The notes beneath the pieces are model-generated. The model was not told the DNA's origin, did not search any database, and saw nothing but the letters and a program-made list of their open reading frames with translations. Made by a program: the position numbers and the translations under genes. Of a stretch of 64,000 nucleotides of DNA, positions 44,353-54,857 are shown piece by piece. The stretch's first letter is position 1. Each line of letters opens with the position of its first letter. Source of the DNA: Prorocentrum cordatum. Taxonomy: Eukaryota > Sar > Dinophyceae > Prorocentrales > Prorocentraceae. The stretch is from positions 224,650 to 288,649 of the forward strand of contig CAUYUJ010017849.1 of NCBI GenBank assembly GCA_963575745.1. The letters run 5' to 3'.

Positions 44353-45240
44353 GGACAAACGGGGAGGCCCCTGGACAAGCCCCAGATCGGCCCGCATCCT
44401 GGTCTGGGCTGGATGCTCTGCACGGGTGGCGCTCCGGCTCCGAGCGCTGCGCCGGGGCCGCCTCGGGGGGCGCCGCGGGGGCCGCCTCGCGCGCACCTCG
44501 ACGACCCCCCTTTGGAACCCCTCTCTCTTGGGCCGTCTGCGGGACGTCTCGGGGCAAGCTGGACAGTGTTGGAATCCTTTGTGGCCTCCTGCGGGGCCGT
44601 CTTGAGGACTTTCGACGTGTCTTCGGCCTGCCATGGGGCGGAGCTCGGCGCCTGTGGCGAGAACTGGGACGGGCGGGCGGTGAACGCGGAGCGCCTTGAA
44701 TCAGCGTGGGGTGGCAGAGACGCTTCGCTGGCCTGCTGCAGCAGCGGCTGCCAGCATCACGACCGGCGTGCACCTGTGTTTCTGGCGTCGTGCCATGGTC
44801 GCCGCCGAGCGGCGCCAGCAGTGCCAGGCTGCCCCCCCCCGGGTCTTGTCTGCGCTGGGCTTTTGGCGATCTCGGCCTGGGCTGCTACGGCAGTCTGCTC
44901 AACCCATGCAACGAGCTGCACGAACGGGAACAAGCGGGCGTATATGCCTGAGTGCCCCTGAAAATACACGACACAGAGATTTCAGTTTAGATCCAAGTAC
45001 AATTCTGGTACAGAGATGCGTGAGGAAGTCATGGGTGGCGTTGTGAAAAAGAAAATAGTTGGCTGAAGGATTGCTGCTGCTTTCTAGCGCGAACTTGGAT
45101 GCAAGACTTGAGCGACATGTGGCGAACATCGGCCAAACCATATCATCATTCTAATATTGATGGATGCTTTCCCGAGACCACGAACGAACCAATAGTCTTC
45201 ACATGACTGGTCGTCCTGGCATCTCGTGTGCCCAAGTCAA
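44353..45240. other. No supported gene
   Basis: GC-rich to 44900, then AT-richer. The 278-codon minus frame at 43937-44773 runs straight through MITE B and is therefore not a conserved gene. Confidence 0.35.
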
Positions 45241-45249
45241 CCATGTGTA

Positions 45250-45332
45250 GAGAAGAAAGAAAGAGAGAGAGAGAGAGAGAAAGAGAAAGAGAGAGCGAGA
45301 GAGATGGAGGGATAAAGAGAGAGAGAGAGAAG
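45250..45332. repeat. (GA)n microsatellite
   Basis: agagag/aagaga run. Confidence 0.97.
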
Positions 45333-46609
45333 ACCTGCACAAACTATGCCGCAGACTCACACATGTTATCTTGAACACTTCGTTTGCTTTGAAGTCGTCA
45401 GGGTGAAGGGGCTGACCGGTCTTCCACAGTCCCTAGGTGCGTGGCTGTAGTGGGGCTCCGCGGTGCGGTTTGTCGTTGCTGTTTTCGTGGTTGTTCTTGT
45501 TCTCGTCGTCGTCGACGCGTGTGGGTCGCGGCGGGAGTGGGTCGCGGGTGGGTCGCGGCGAGGGTGGGTCGCCGCGGGGGTGGGTCGCGGCCCCTAACTC
45601 TTATCCGCAACTGCGGGGGACTAGGTAACATCACTCTCTCGTTCTCTTTCCCTCCTGATCGTGGGCTGGGAGGCCTGAAGCTGGTAGCAGAATCCCACTC
45701 TCCGCCCCCGGATCAACGAAAGTCAGCCCGCTGAGCTGGAGTGCGCGATCGGCCCCCCGCCGCATGCTAACCTGTGTAACGCGAGTGAAGCCGAGGTAGT
45801 CGAGGGCGATGCAGACGAGATCCGTGCACGGGAGGGGGCAGCCCGAAGAGTGGGAGAGGAGGTGCGCGAGTCCAGACGTCTCCAGAGATCCCCGTGGTCC
45901 CGGGAAGCCCTCAGAGGCCCCCCACGGGGACACGGAACCGTGAAACACTTCGATCCTCGATCCTGACCGCCACCTGGGGATGCTGCGGCGGAGGCGCGCG
46001 AGAGGGTTCGCGTGAGTGCGAGAGCCGAGCGCGCATGGCGGCAGGGCGGGAGCGCGCGGTTTTGCCCGGAACGCCGCGCGGCGCCCTCCGCCGTGGCCTA
46101 GGCCCACCTTGCCCCGGGCGCGCCGGGGACGAACCTGCCAGCAGCAAACGCGTACTTCACCTGAGGAGGAACGGGGAGGAAGGAGGAGGAGAAGGACAGA
46201 GCAGACTTTTGGACGCTTTTGGCGTTCACTGGCACTTGTCCCCCCTCTCTCTCTTCCCTCCGTTCCTCTGCCTCCCTGCGACCCGTCGAGCTTCGAGCTG
46301 CGGACTGATCTGCGCGAAGCGCTGGAGCCCTCGTTGCGGAACGTGCAACTATGTACTTCTACTGTTCCGGGGGTTATGGACAAGCAACATAGACCAACGG
46401 CATGGAGCACCACGGACGCAGCGGGGCCGCAGGGTCATGGGGATGTCCTTTCGTCTTGCCGCGGCGTTTTCCTCCTCCGCCATTCCCCCCCTCCTCCCCC
46501 TGCTCCTGCTCGCGCCGTTCCTCCGCCTCCCTCCCTCGCGATCCCCCCCCTCCTCCTCGTGATCGCAATCAGTGTGATTGCCGTCCTCCCCCCCCTCGTC
46601 CTCCTCCTC
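45333..46609. other. No firm gene; GGGTCGCGGCG minisatellite at 45515-45590
   Basis: gtgggtcgcggcgggag-type 14-17 bp units, then GC-rich sequence with frames open on both strands (45631-46413 minus, 260 codons; 45894-46562 plus). Neither shows a domain. Confidence 0.35.
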
Positions 46610-46872
46610 CCTCTCCCCCCGCCCCCTCCTCCTCCTCCTCCTCCTCCTCCTCCTCCTCCTCCTCTTATCCTCCTCCTCTTTTCCTCCTCCTCTTTTCCTC
46701 CTCGTGTTTTCCTCCTCCTCTTTTCCTCCTCCTCTTTTCCTCCTCCTCTTTTCCTCCTCCTCCTCCTCCGTCCTCCCTCCTCCCTCCTCCCTCCTCCTCC
46801 TCCTCCCTCCTCCCTCCTCCTCCTCCTCCTCCTCCTCCTCCTCCTCCTCCTCCTCCTTCTCCTCCTCGCTCT
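46610..46872. repeat. (TCC)n tract, the longest of its kind here
   Basis: TCC triplets mixed with ctttTCC and ctcccTCC variants over about 260 bp. Confidence 0.97.
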
Positions 46873-46899
46873 CCCCCCCCGCCGCTCTCCTCGGCCTCC

Positions 46900-47030
46900 C
46901 GCTCTGCTTCCCTGGAGGTCGCCGGGGGCCTTGCGGGGCCTCCTGGCCCCGCAGAGCTCCCGAGGCCCAAGGGCCGCACGACACAGAAGTGGTCGTCAAC
47001 CCTCTCGGGCGCCTGTCCAACAGTCCCCCT
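46900..47030. repeat. Diverged tandem copy of the outer arm of the large inverted repeat
   Basis: gagctcccgaggcccaaggg and aagtggtcgtcaaccctctc correspond to gaactcccaaggcccaaggg and aactggtcgtcagccctgtc at 47150-47200, so the outer arm was duplicated in tandem. Confidence 0.8.
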
Positions 47031-48144
47031 GATCGTACGTCAGGGTGATTGTGACCCTCCCTGCATGCATCCCCCTCTCCGCCGCCCTGTGTTGTCTCCC
47101 GCTTTACTTCTCTGGCGGCCTCTGGGGGGTCCTGAGGCTTCGTGTCCATAGAACTCCCAAGGCCCAAGGGTCGCACGGCGCAGAACTGGTCGTCAGCCCT
47201 GTCGGGCGCCTGCCCGGCAGACGGCTTGGCCGCCAGCGCGGTGACCAGGGTGGAAGTAGCCTTCGGGCTCGGCCGCGGGAGTTCCTGGTTCGAGCCAGTC
47301 CTGCGGTAGATGCGCGGCCACGTGGGGACGGCTTTGCAGAAAAGCATTCGGGACGGTTCCCCGAAGAGCGCCGCGCTGCCGGTTCGCGCGGTCGGCTTGG
47401 AGCCCTTGCTGGGAAGCCGTCCAACCAGCCCGGGGAGCTGCGCAGGCACACCGTCGCGCAGAGGGGCGCGTGTCGCAGCATGAGCACGAAGATGGCGGCA
47501 ACGCGGCAGCTGTGGCCCGCGGGAAGCCGCTGCCACGAAACATGGTTGGAACGGATTCGCGGCGAGGAGGGGAAGAAAGACACCTGGCGCCCCCGTACTT
47601 GTTTCCGCATGTCCACCACGTCGTGACGGGGGCCACGGTCAGAGGCTAGAGCGCTGAAGTGGCGCCTGTCCGTGGCCACCCCCAAATCCACCGCGCCGCG
47701 ACACGCGCCCCTCTGTGCGACGGTGTGCCTGCGCAGCTCCCTGGACACGTTGGCCAGCCTTCCAGCAAGGGCTCCAAGTCGACCGCGCGAACCGGCAGCG
47801 CGGCGCTCTTTCGGGGAACCGTCCCGAATGCTTTGCTGCAAAGCCGTCCCCACGTGGCCACGCAGCTTCCCCGAGACCCGCTCGAACCAGGAACTCCCGC
47901 GGCCGAGCCCGAAGGCTACCTCCACCCTGGTCACCGCGCTGGCGGCCAAGCTGACTGCCGGGCAGGCGCCCGACAGGGCTGACGACCAGTTCTGCGCCGT
48001 GCGACCCTTGGGCCTTGGGAGTTCTCTGGACACGAAGCCTCAGGACCCCCCAGAGGCCACCAGAGAAGTAAAGCGGGAGACAACACAGGGCGGCGGAGAG
48101 GGGGATGCATGCAGGGAGGGTGACAATCACCCTGAAGTACGATC
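47031..48144. repeat. 1.1-kb inverted repeat, ~446-bp arms and 221-bp spacer
   Basis: The left arm 47031-47476 reads in reverse at 47698-48144. Examples: gatcgtacgtcagggtgatt inverted at the right end; gccagcgcggtgaccagggt, gggacggctttgcag and gcacaccgtcgc likewise. Most of each arm matches base for base; the weakest stretch is around 47297-47320. A one-base indel distinguishes ccccgaagagcg (left) from ccccgaaagagcg (right). Frames stay open across the arms on both strands, including a 309-codon minus frame through the whole structure, so coding strand and frame cannot be chosen. In the right arm the minus frame reads IRDGSPKERRAAGSRGRLGA and LANVSRELRRHTVAQRG, plausible as helix. The spacer (47477-47697) shows no match to the arms. 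Confidence 0.93.
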
Positions 48145-49169
48145 ATGAGGCGAGGCGAGATGACCGCGACGGAAGGAGAGGGAGTAACGGCGCGAACAGG
48201 CGCAGGGGGAGGGGGAGGCATACAGGAGGAAGAGGAATGAGGGGAGAAGCAGCTGAGTACGAATGCGAGACAATGAATCGAGGTGTATACGAGAGTTTCT
48301 TGAATACGGTGCGACGGACGCGGGGACCTACTTCACGTGGGGGGGCTTGCGAAGACCCGAGCTAAACACACGGCGAACACATCAACGATCAACAAAGCGA
48401 GCCTGAGCCTCGCCAACTGACCAGTCAACCAAGCTCATATCGCTGAGATCTGGGAAACCAAATTCAGTATACGTCGATAGTTACGTTCTTCTAACTCGTC
48501 TCCGCCCCTTCCTCCTCCTCCTCCTCCTCCGACCCATTCTCGTAGCCCGAGGCCGCTAGATGTAGCCGGGCATCGGTCGACCAACGATTGACCGGGCACG
48601 CCGCAGGTCTGCGCGAAGAGTCGGCCCCATGGGGGGGGCCGAGCGTTCTCGCGGCCCTTGGCGTGCACACCGCACGCGACCAGCCGCTGACCTCTGCCGC
48701 TCATGTCTTCACGACGTGAGCACCGAACCGCTCGACCGCGTGTTCTGCGGGCGGGTTCTGCGGCCCGAAAATTGTCTCCGCATGCCGAGTGCGTACGAAG
48801 AGCTTCCGACACCTTTTTTTCAGGACGCTGGAGATCGGAGGCCAGCTGGCGCTCCCATGCAGCCAGTCGGGGACACGAAGCCAATACTTTGGGCGGACCT
48901 GTCCCGCGAGGCAAGCGAATCAGTTGACTATCTGTGAACGACTCTCTGGAATCTGTCATCCGGACCAAGTAACCATGCGCACTGGTGATTCCGCACGCCT
49001 CAGAAACTACGGAATACTACGTCCTGCTGGGTGAGCCAGAGCGCCCACAACCATCCATTCCAACTTCAAACTGGGACCAGAGTGAGGAACTAGCGTCCTG
49101 ATCACACACGCTGCAATTACCCGAGTATCGAACATCGGCATCGATGCGATGGCCTCGAGCTTGGGCGAG
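48145..49169. other. No firm gene; one plausible open frame
   Basis: A TCC tract lies at 48505-48530. A plus frame at 48629-48937 ends in DAGDRRPAGAPMQPVGDTKP and ILWADLSREASESVDYL before a stop and looks protein-like, but the minus strand is equally open (48435-48968) with an Arg/Gly-rich product. No family recognised. Confidence 0.35.
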
Positions 49170-49285
49170 AGAAATCTGCAGAGAGAGAGAGAGAGAGAGT
49201 CACCGCTTGCGTTAGAGAGGGAAAGAGAAAGAGAGAGAGAGAGAGAGAGAACGAGAGAGAGAGAGAGAGCGAGAGAGGAAGAGCA
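49170..49285. repeat. (GA)n microsatellite, interrupted
   Basis: Three agagag blocks separated by short unique sequence. Confidence 0.95.
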
Positions 49286-50589
49286 CGAACAAAAAGACAA
49301 TGAACGAGAACAAGAGACGGCCATTTCAGGGTGGGGGGATTCAAGATTAACGTAAAGCGACCTTGTAAGAACAGCGACGTGGCATTGCAGCTAGATGCGC
49401 TGCAGTGAACGAGCAGGATTTCGCTTAATGGATGAAGCTGCGAGCTTCGATGCACAGCGAAAGCTCTAAACCTAAATTGCGGATACATGCTCTCTCCATG
49501 AACGTTTGACGTGCAACGAGGGACGAAAGACGAGGCTCCGATCCGAGGTACGATCAGAGAGGCTGAATGAAAACAAGGCTGCCGTATGTTGCTGCACCCA
49601 CTGCCGGTTTACAACTTGGTGGTGGTCCCTGCCCGTATCCAGAAAGCGAGGCACCAGTGCCGTGCTAAAAGCGCTCACAAATTAGCTAAGCTGCCGAGTA
49701 GCCAAAGCGCCTTCAAGCAGTGCTGATGAGAGTATGAGCAGACCCTGCGCAGATGCCCGACTTTCTCCCTCGCCTCCCCTCTCGCAATAACTCGCGAATG
49801 TATACGGGATGGTGGACTCAAGCGTGCAGCCTCTTCCCGTGGTGGCAACAGTCCAACACACGACATCGAGGATCCATGGCGCAACGGCGCCATACCGATC
49901 GTCTGGAAGCCTGGTTTGTCATCACCCTGCTCCGCGTCAATCAGCATCCGCAGGGCATGTTCACATCCAAAAAACACGTATGCGAAGATCGATGTTTCTG
50001 CTCGCGCGCAGATTTAAGCGTGCCCTCCAAGGAACGCGTACATGTAGCAATCGAAAAGTGCGTGTCCGCTGTGTCTGGGGTACGTCTACATGGGTCTGGT
50101 CGACTGAGCATGTGGATGTTTCAGATTTCGACCTGCCAATTGTGCGCACGTTCATTTACGGTCCTGATGATTTGCCGCCATCCGCGCTTGGATCTCCGCA
50201 CACACATCTACGCGCGTGTATTTCAATTGATACATGGTCCACGTAGTACTTCAACGCTCTTACGTTCGTCAATACTGACGCGGTTGAACGGCACACTCTG
50301 CAACAAACACGCCCGAAGTAGAAACAATCGCGTTCCCCCCCATCCGGTCTTACCATTGGCAAAACTTCCGTTCGAGATGTTGGGTTCGCTATTTGTTCCG
50401 CCCCCCTTTCTCCTGGAACGTTCGTTCAATAGTATTGCCGGGGGCGGGAGGGGTGTCGTGCGTAATGGTTCCTTCAACGTTTGCTGCGCAATTGTTTCCT
50501 TCAACGGTACCGAGGCCGCCATCCCTCGTGCAACACGACGGATCCGCGCTCCCGAGGCCACGATCCATCGTACAAGAAACGATGTGTCC
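49286..50589. other. No firm gene; 306-codon plus frame of doubtful meaning
   Basis: The plus frame 49753-50673 starts at an ATG but runs into the K array and has no domain, signal peptide or compositional structure of a protein. cgttcgttcaatag and acgtttgctgcgcaattgtt near 50420-50500 look like repeat flanks. Confidence 0.3.
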
Positions 50590-51160
50590 GCGTCCCGAGC
50601 TTCCAAGACGGCCCAGGCTGGCAACCGAGGCAGCCAAGATGGCCCAACATGCCTCGAAGAGGGGCCAAGATAACCCCAAGGCGGCCGAATATGGCAGCAA
50701 GACGGCCCAAGATGGCTCCAGAAGGGCCCCCCAAGCCCCCAGGAGGACCTCCAGCAGGGCCCGAATAAGCTCACACCACTGATTCCCCTTGGGTTTTTGA
50801 ATGGTGTTCGCATTCTCGCCGTTTCGCGCTTTTATCAGCTCACGTCGGCCCAAGAGGCCCCGACATTGTCCAAACATGGCCCAAGAGGACCACCAGGGCC
50901 CAAGAGGCATCCATCCAAGACGGCCGCAAAACGGCCCCAAGACGGCCCAAGAGTGCCTCAGACCCTTGGACTGCCCAAGACGGCGCCAAGACGGCACCCA
51001 GACACCCACCATGCTGCCACTAGGGCTCTATGACGGCCCACGAGAGCCCCAAGACGGCCCAAGAAGACCCCAAGACGGCGCAAGAGGGCCTCAAGGGACC
51101 CCTACGACTGCCCCACAAGATGCCAAGACAACCACAAGACGGCCCAAACCAGTTCCGTGA
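50590..51160. repeat. Family K arrays
   Basis: caagatggcccaacatgcct and caagacggcccaagagtgcc-type units in two blocks separated by a unique flank (50770-50850). Confidence 0.75.
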
Positions 51161-51204
51161 GAGCTCCTCATGTAGTGAAGACGACAGGTGTCTCGTGCGA
51201 CGGC

Positions 51205-51265
51205 CTTCCTCGTCCTCCTCCTCCTACTGCTCCTCCACCTCCTCCTCCTCCTCCTCATCATCACG
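51205..51265. repeat. (TCC)n tract
   Basis: TCC triplets with short interruptions. Confidence 0.9.
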
Positions 51266-52261
51266 GCTCCCCCAAGCATGGAGACACGAAGCGTTACACG
51301 TGACGGCCTCCAGTGCACCCCTGAACAGTCGCCATCCAGAATGCTGGACTGGCATGGTGGCGGGACTTGCCGCAAGCAGCTGGATAAGGCTGACGTGCTG
51401 TAGGCATAGCGAGAGAGGCCCACTGACATGTCACCACGAACGCCTGATGAGGTTCAAAACAAATTCTCCTCCACCTTGAACAGTGAGCGCGTGGGTGGGG
51501 GAGGTCAGATTCCCGACTCACAGGGTGAGCTCTCACACTACTTGGGAAGTTCCTTAAACATATCAAGCACGCCACCTGACCAATCATTTCGAGAGAAGCA
51601 CCTGCAACCTCCGAGACTCTACCCATGATGGTTGACAACGTGTGCTCTCCTGTCGATCACTCCTCGAACGCCCACAAGAAACGTACCATGGTCTCGCCAA
51701 CCCCGAGCAGGCGCCGCCTGAACAAGTCGTTTGTCACGATCCACGCCAACACAGGCGACTGGACTGCACTGCAACCTTCAGGCGGCTAGCGACACTTGCG
51801 AAATCTCCAACAACATGTGGCAATGCAACGATCGGTGTGCAGCTGGCCGCGGCAACAAACTCTATGGAGGGAGACCAACCTGGCACAAGCAACGCTGTGT
51901 CCGGTTCGTCGCTATCTGTTCAGCAGCAGTCGCTGCGGGGCTGAAGAATGTTGGATCGGAGTCGGGTTCCGTTGGCGGCCAAGCGCTCTGGGTAATGTGG
52001 CAGTCCAGATTGGACGCCGAGGTCTGCAAAGAAAGCCCAGCATCGCAGCAGTAAGGTCGTAGCGCGCGCCGCCACTGATGGCGATGCCAAGGCCTAGCGC
52101 GATGGATCTTTACTGGGCAGAGGAGTCCAACCACGCATTCGGCCAGACTAGCTAAAGCTTCCGCTCATCTGCCGTGCGCCTGGACCCTGTAGCACCACGG
52201 ACGCAAGTGGTGATGCCCTTGGGATGAGGGGAGAGGGAAAAATGAATAATGATAACATACA
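51266..52261. other. No firm gene
   Basis: All three plus frames are open over 51730-52050, so reading-frame openness carries no information. No domain recognised. Confidence 0.3.
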
Positions 52262-52420
52262 CGTCGTTCATTTCTAATCGTGCTCATTTCTGAGTGCGCT
52301 CGTTTCTAATTGTTCCTGGCCCCCTAGTGGCTGGGAAGCGGCCCAGGATATACAATATATGAATAAAACTATTTTGGCCCCCCCCAAAATCAAATAACTA
52401 CCGAATACCAGAACTGAGCA
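52262..52420. mobile_element. Family A foldback element, compact copy
   Basis: cgtcgttcatttctaatcgt on the left; tttctaattgttcctggccc against ggcccaggatatacaatata inside; a degraded inverted right end (gaataccagaactgagc). Compare 27706-27866. Confidence 0.75.
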
Positions 52421-52689
52421 GTGTGTACGAGGAGGTCGGACGTAAGGCGGCTCTCCCTCGCGCCGCAGCCTCGCCCCCACCTGCAGATCGACGCGACAGA
52501 GAATATCAGACGAGGACGGCCCCTCGCGCCAGCCTCGCCTCCATGATGCTACTGTACGTATCGCTCGTGAGTTTTCAAATATGCATGCGGGCACCGAGCG
52601 CCTGCACAGCCCCAGGCAGGGGCGGGCGGCCGCGGGGACTACGGACGGGGCGGCAACGGCTGCGAGGAAGGGGGGTGGTGGGTGGGCGG
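52421..52689. other. No supported feature
   Basis: Nothing recognised. Confidence 0.3.
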
Positions 52690-52820
52690 TGGCATCCCCC
52701 TCCTCTTTCTCCTCCTCCTCCTCCTCCGCCTCCTCCTCGTCCTCCTCCTCGTCCTCCTCCTCCCGCTCCTCCTCCCCCTCCTCCCCCTCCTCCTCCCCCT
52801 CCTCCCCCTCCCCCCCCTGG
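52690..52820. repeat. (TCC)n tract
   Basis: TCC and CTCCCC triplets over about 125 bp, giving Pro, Ser or Leu frames. Confidence 0.95.
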
Positions 52821-53039
52821 CTGGCCCCGGCCCAGGGAACCCGTCAGGGCATCGAGAGCGGTCGGCAGAGCGGGCGCGCTTGAAGGGCACGGCCGAACGC
52901 GGAGCAGAAACAACCGCTCTCTGTTCGCCACCCCGAACCGGCACGCAGGCCGAGCTGCGCGTGGCTGCGCGCTGGGACGGCGAGGCCAGCAGGCGCGGCG
53001 AGCGGGAGAAGCACGCGCGCTACCCGGGCGCCCGACTCA

Positions 53040-53215
53040 CGTCCTTCGTCCTCATTGTTTCTGTGCTAGTTTATTGCGGTCCGTTTTCAAACTTGAGCCC
53101 TGGCGTGGCACCGTCACGATCTTGCAAATATGCTGGCATGCGCAATATCACAAGGATGAAAGGCATTTCTTCTCAAAACTTGGACGCCCGTCTTTCAACG
53201 AAGCGTTCCCAGCAA
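53040..53215. repeat. Family F units, reverse orientation
   Basis: cggtccgttttcaaacttga, cttgcaaatatgctggca and tttcttctcaaaacttgg-type phrases related to the arrays at 35.1 and 57.6 kb. Confidence 0.55.
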
Positions 53216-53751
53216 TGACAACGAGCACTTGCAGGGGTGTCCGTGGAGACTTTGGGGGGTGGGGGGCGGTGCGAATTCGTTTGGACATCCATGTTTAGTC
53301 CGTGGCAGGGGACAATACGATACAAGTATTGGTCGCGCCAGCTGATAGCACACACAAGAAGTTCTGGTAGACCACTGGTGGAGAAACGCAAGTCGAATCC
53401 CATCGGGTCCACACGCGCACTGGGCGCGGACGCGGGCAACTCAAGGAACGAGTGCGTGGCGAAAATGGTCAATCACTGCGCAAGGCAAGACCGTCGACGC
53501 GGCACCAAATGTCGCAACCTTTGGGCTTTGACTCGGAAGACGTCAGTCATACTTGATACTCGCGAAACCAGGACTTGCTCGAACCTCCTGGGCACCATCC
53601 GTCAAGCGCCAGGCGCAACACTAGCGCTTGCCATGCGCATTCAAGTTCGCGCCCTCGCGAGCTCGGGCTCAGAAGCGGTGCGACGTGACGATGCTGCCAA
53701 CGAGCTGATGCGCAACGTGCAGCTCGCCGTTGCGCCAGGGCGTGAGCAAGA
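53216..53751. other. Open plus frame leading into the PPR relic
   Basis: A plus frame (53237-53782) stays open and ends in GREQDGQGQWQ, which is the start of the first repeat unit. It might be the N-terminal part of the PPR gene. Nothing upstream of 53700 is recognisable. Confidence 0.35.
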
Positions 53752-54420
53752 CGGGCAGGGGCAATGGCAGCGCCGGCCCTGACGCTGCTCAGCGAAATTC
53801 TGGGTGCGAAGCTGGAACCCAAGGTTATCTGCTACAGCGGCATCCCGGTCAGCGCGTGCGAGAAGGCCCAGCAGTCGCAGTGGCAGACGGCGTGCTGTTC
53901 AGCGAATAGCTCTGGGCGAAGCTGAGGCCCACCATCGTCTGCTACGCCGCCCCGATCAGCGCGTGCGAGAAGGACAGGCAGGGGCAGTGGCAGCCGGCCC
54001 TGGCGCTGCTTCGACCGATGTCCGTAGCGAAGCCAGAGCTCACTATCATCTGCTCCAGCACCCCGATCAACGCGCGCGAGAAGAACAGGTAGGGACAGTG
54101 GCAGCCGGCCCTGGCGCCGCTCAGCGAGAAGCTGGGAGTCAAAATGGAGCCCACCATCATCGGCTATGCCGCCCGATCAGCGCGCGCGAGAAGGACGGGC
54201 AGGGGCAGTGGCAGCCGGCCCTGGTGCTTCTCAGCGAAAGCGCTGGGCGTGAAGCTGGAGCCCACCACCATCTGCTACAGCACCCCGGTCAGCACGTGCG
54301 AGAAGAACGTGCAAGAACAGCTGCAGATTGCCCTGGCGCTGCTCAGCGAGATGCTGGGTGTGAAGCTGGAACCCGCCATCATCTGTCATAGCATCCCGAT
54401 TAGCCAGTGCGAGAAAGGGG
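53752..54420 (+). pseudogene. Pentatricopeptide repeat (PPR) array, decayed
   Basis: Six units of about 100-120 bp. The best are near 54250-54410, reading LGVKLEPTTICYSTPVSTCE and LALLSEMLGVKLEPAIICHS, with GQWQPALALLSE-type linkers at about 53756, 53976, 54090 and 54202. This is the two-helix PPR pattern in dinoflagellate style (helix A ending in ACEK, helix B LALLSEM). PPR proteins bind organellar RNA in a sequence-specific way. Units sit in different frames: the first is open from about 53764, an in-frame stop and shift follow near 53914, another stop lies near 54089 (aacaggtagggac) and a further shift occurs near 54170. The array is therefore a pseudogene or a badly decayed exon. Units are 37-38 codons instead of the usual 35. 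The PPR identity is firm; the function of the parent gene is unknown. Confidence 0.85.
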
Positions 54421-54857
54421 CTGTGTCAGTCGGCTCTGGCAGTGGCAGCGCGGGCAGAGGCAGTGGCGGCAGTGGCGAAGCAATGCCACGGTGGGAAGAG
54501 ATGGAACTTGGAACGGCAGTGACAACGCGGTGGGAGGAGTGGGAAGGGGCGGCGGCTGCAGTGGCGGTAGCAGCACAGTGGGAGGAGGAGGCGCACCGAC
54601 TGAAGAGAGGCAGGCGGTCAAGAGCAAGAACGAGACGAGACGAGAAGAGAGTCCACCGTCCAGCACCCCGCCCAGCCCGCGCGCGAGCACGCACGCGGGG
54701 CGGTCCTCGGCGATCACCGTGGTCGTCACGGTGTCGGCAGCCGCCGCCGCGCGCGTGGGCGACAACAACCGACGCAAAGACTGACTCAGGGTGGCACAGA
54801 CAATTCTTGGAAACATGTTCAATAACAAAAAGACCTGAATTAAGCAAGGTCGCAGCC
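54421..54857. other. Gly/Ser and GTGGGAGGAG-rich continuation, no gene
   Basis: agtggcagcgcgggcagagg and gtgggaggagtgggaa-type repeats. They could be an expanded remnant of a PPR unit. Long frames on both strands are low complexity. Confidence 0.4.

Noticed and set aside
43937-44773. 278-codon minus frame as a gene
   Set aside because: Runs uninterrupted through MITE B, whose ends and core explain the openness; Arg/Pro/Ala composition follows GC content.
46349-47536. 395-codon minus frame as a gene
   Set aside because: Its middle is the TCC tract read as poly-Glu and its ends lie in the inverted repeat arm and tandem duplicate.
49753-50673. 306-codon plus frame with ATG
   Set aside because: No domain or protein-like composition, and it continues into the K array; kept only as a doubtful frame.
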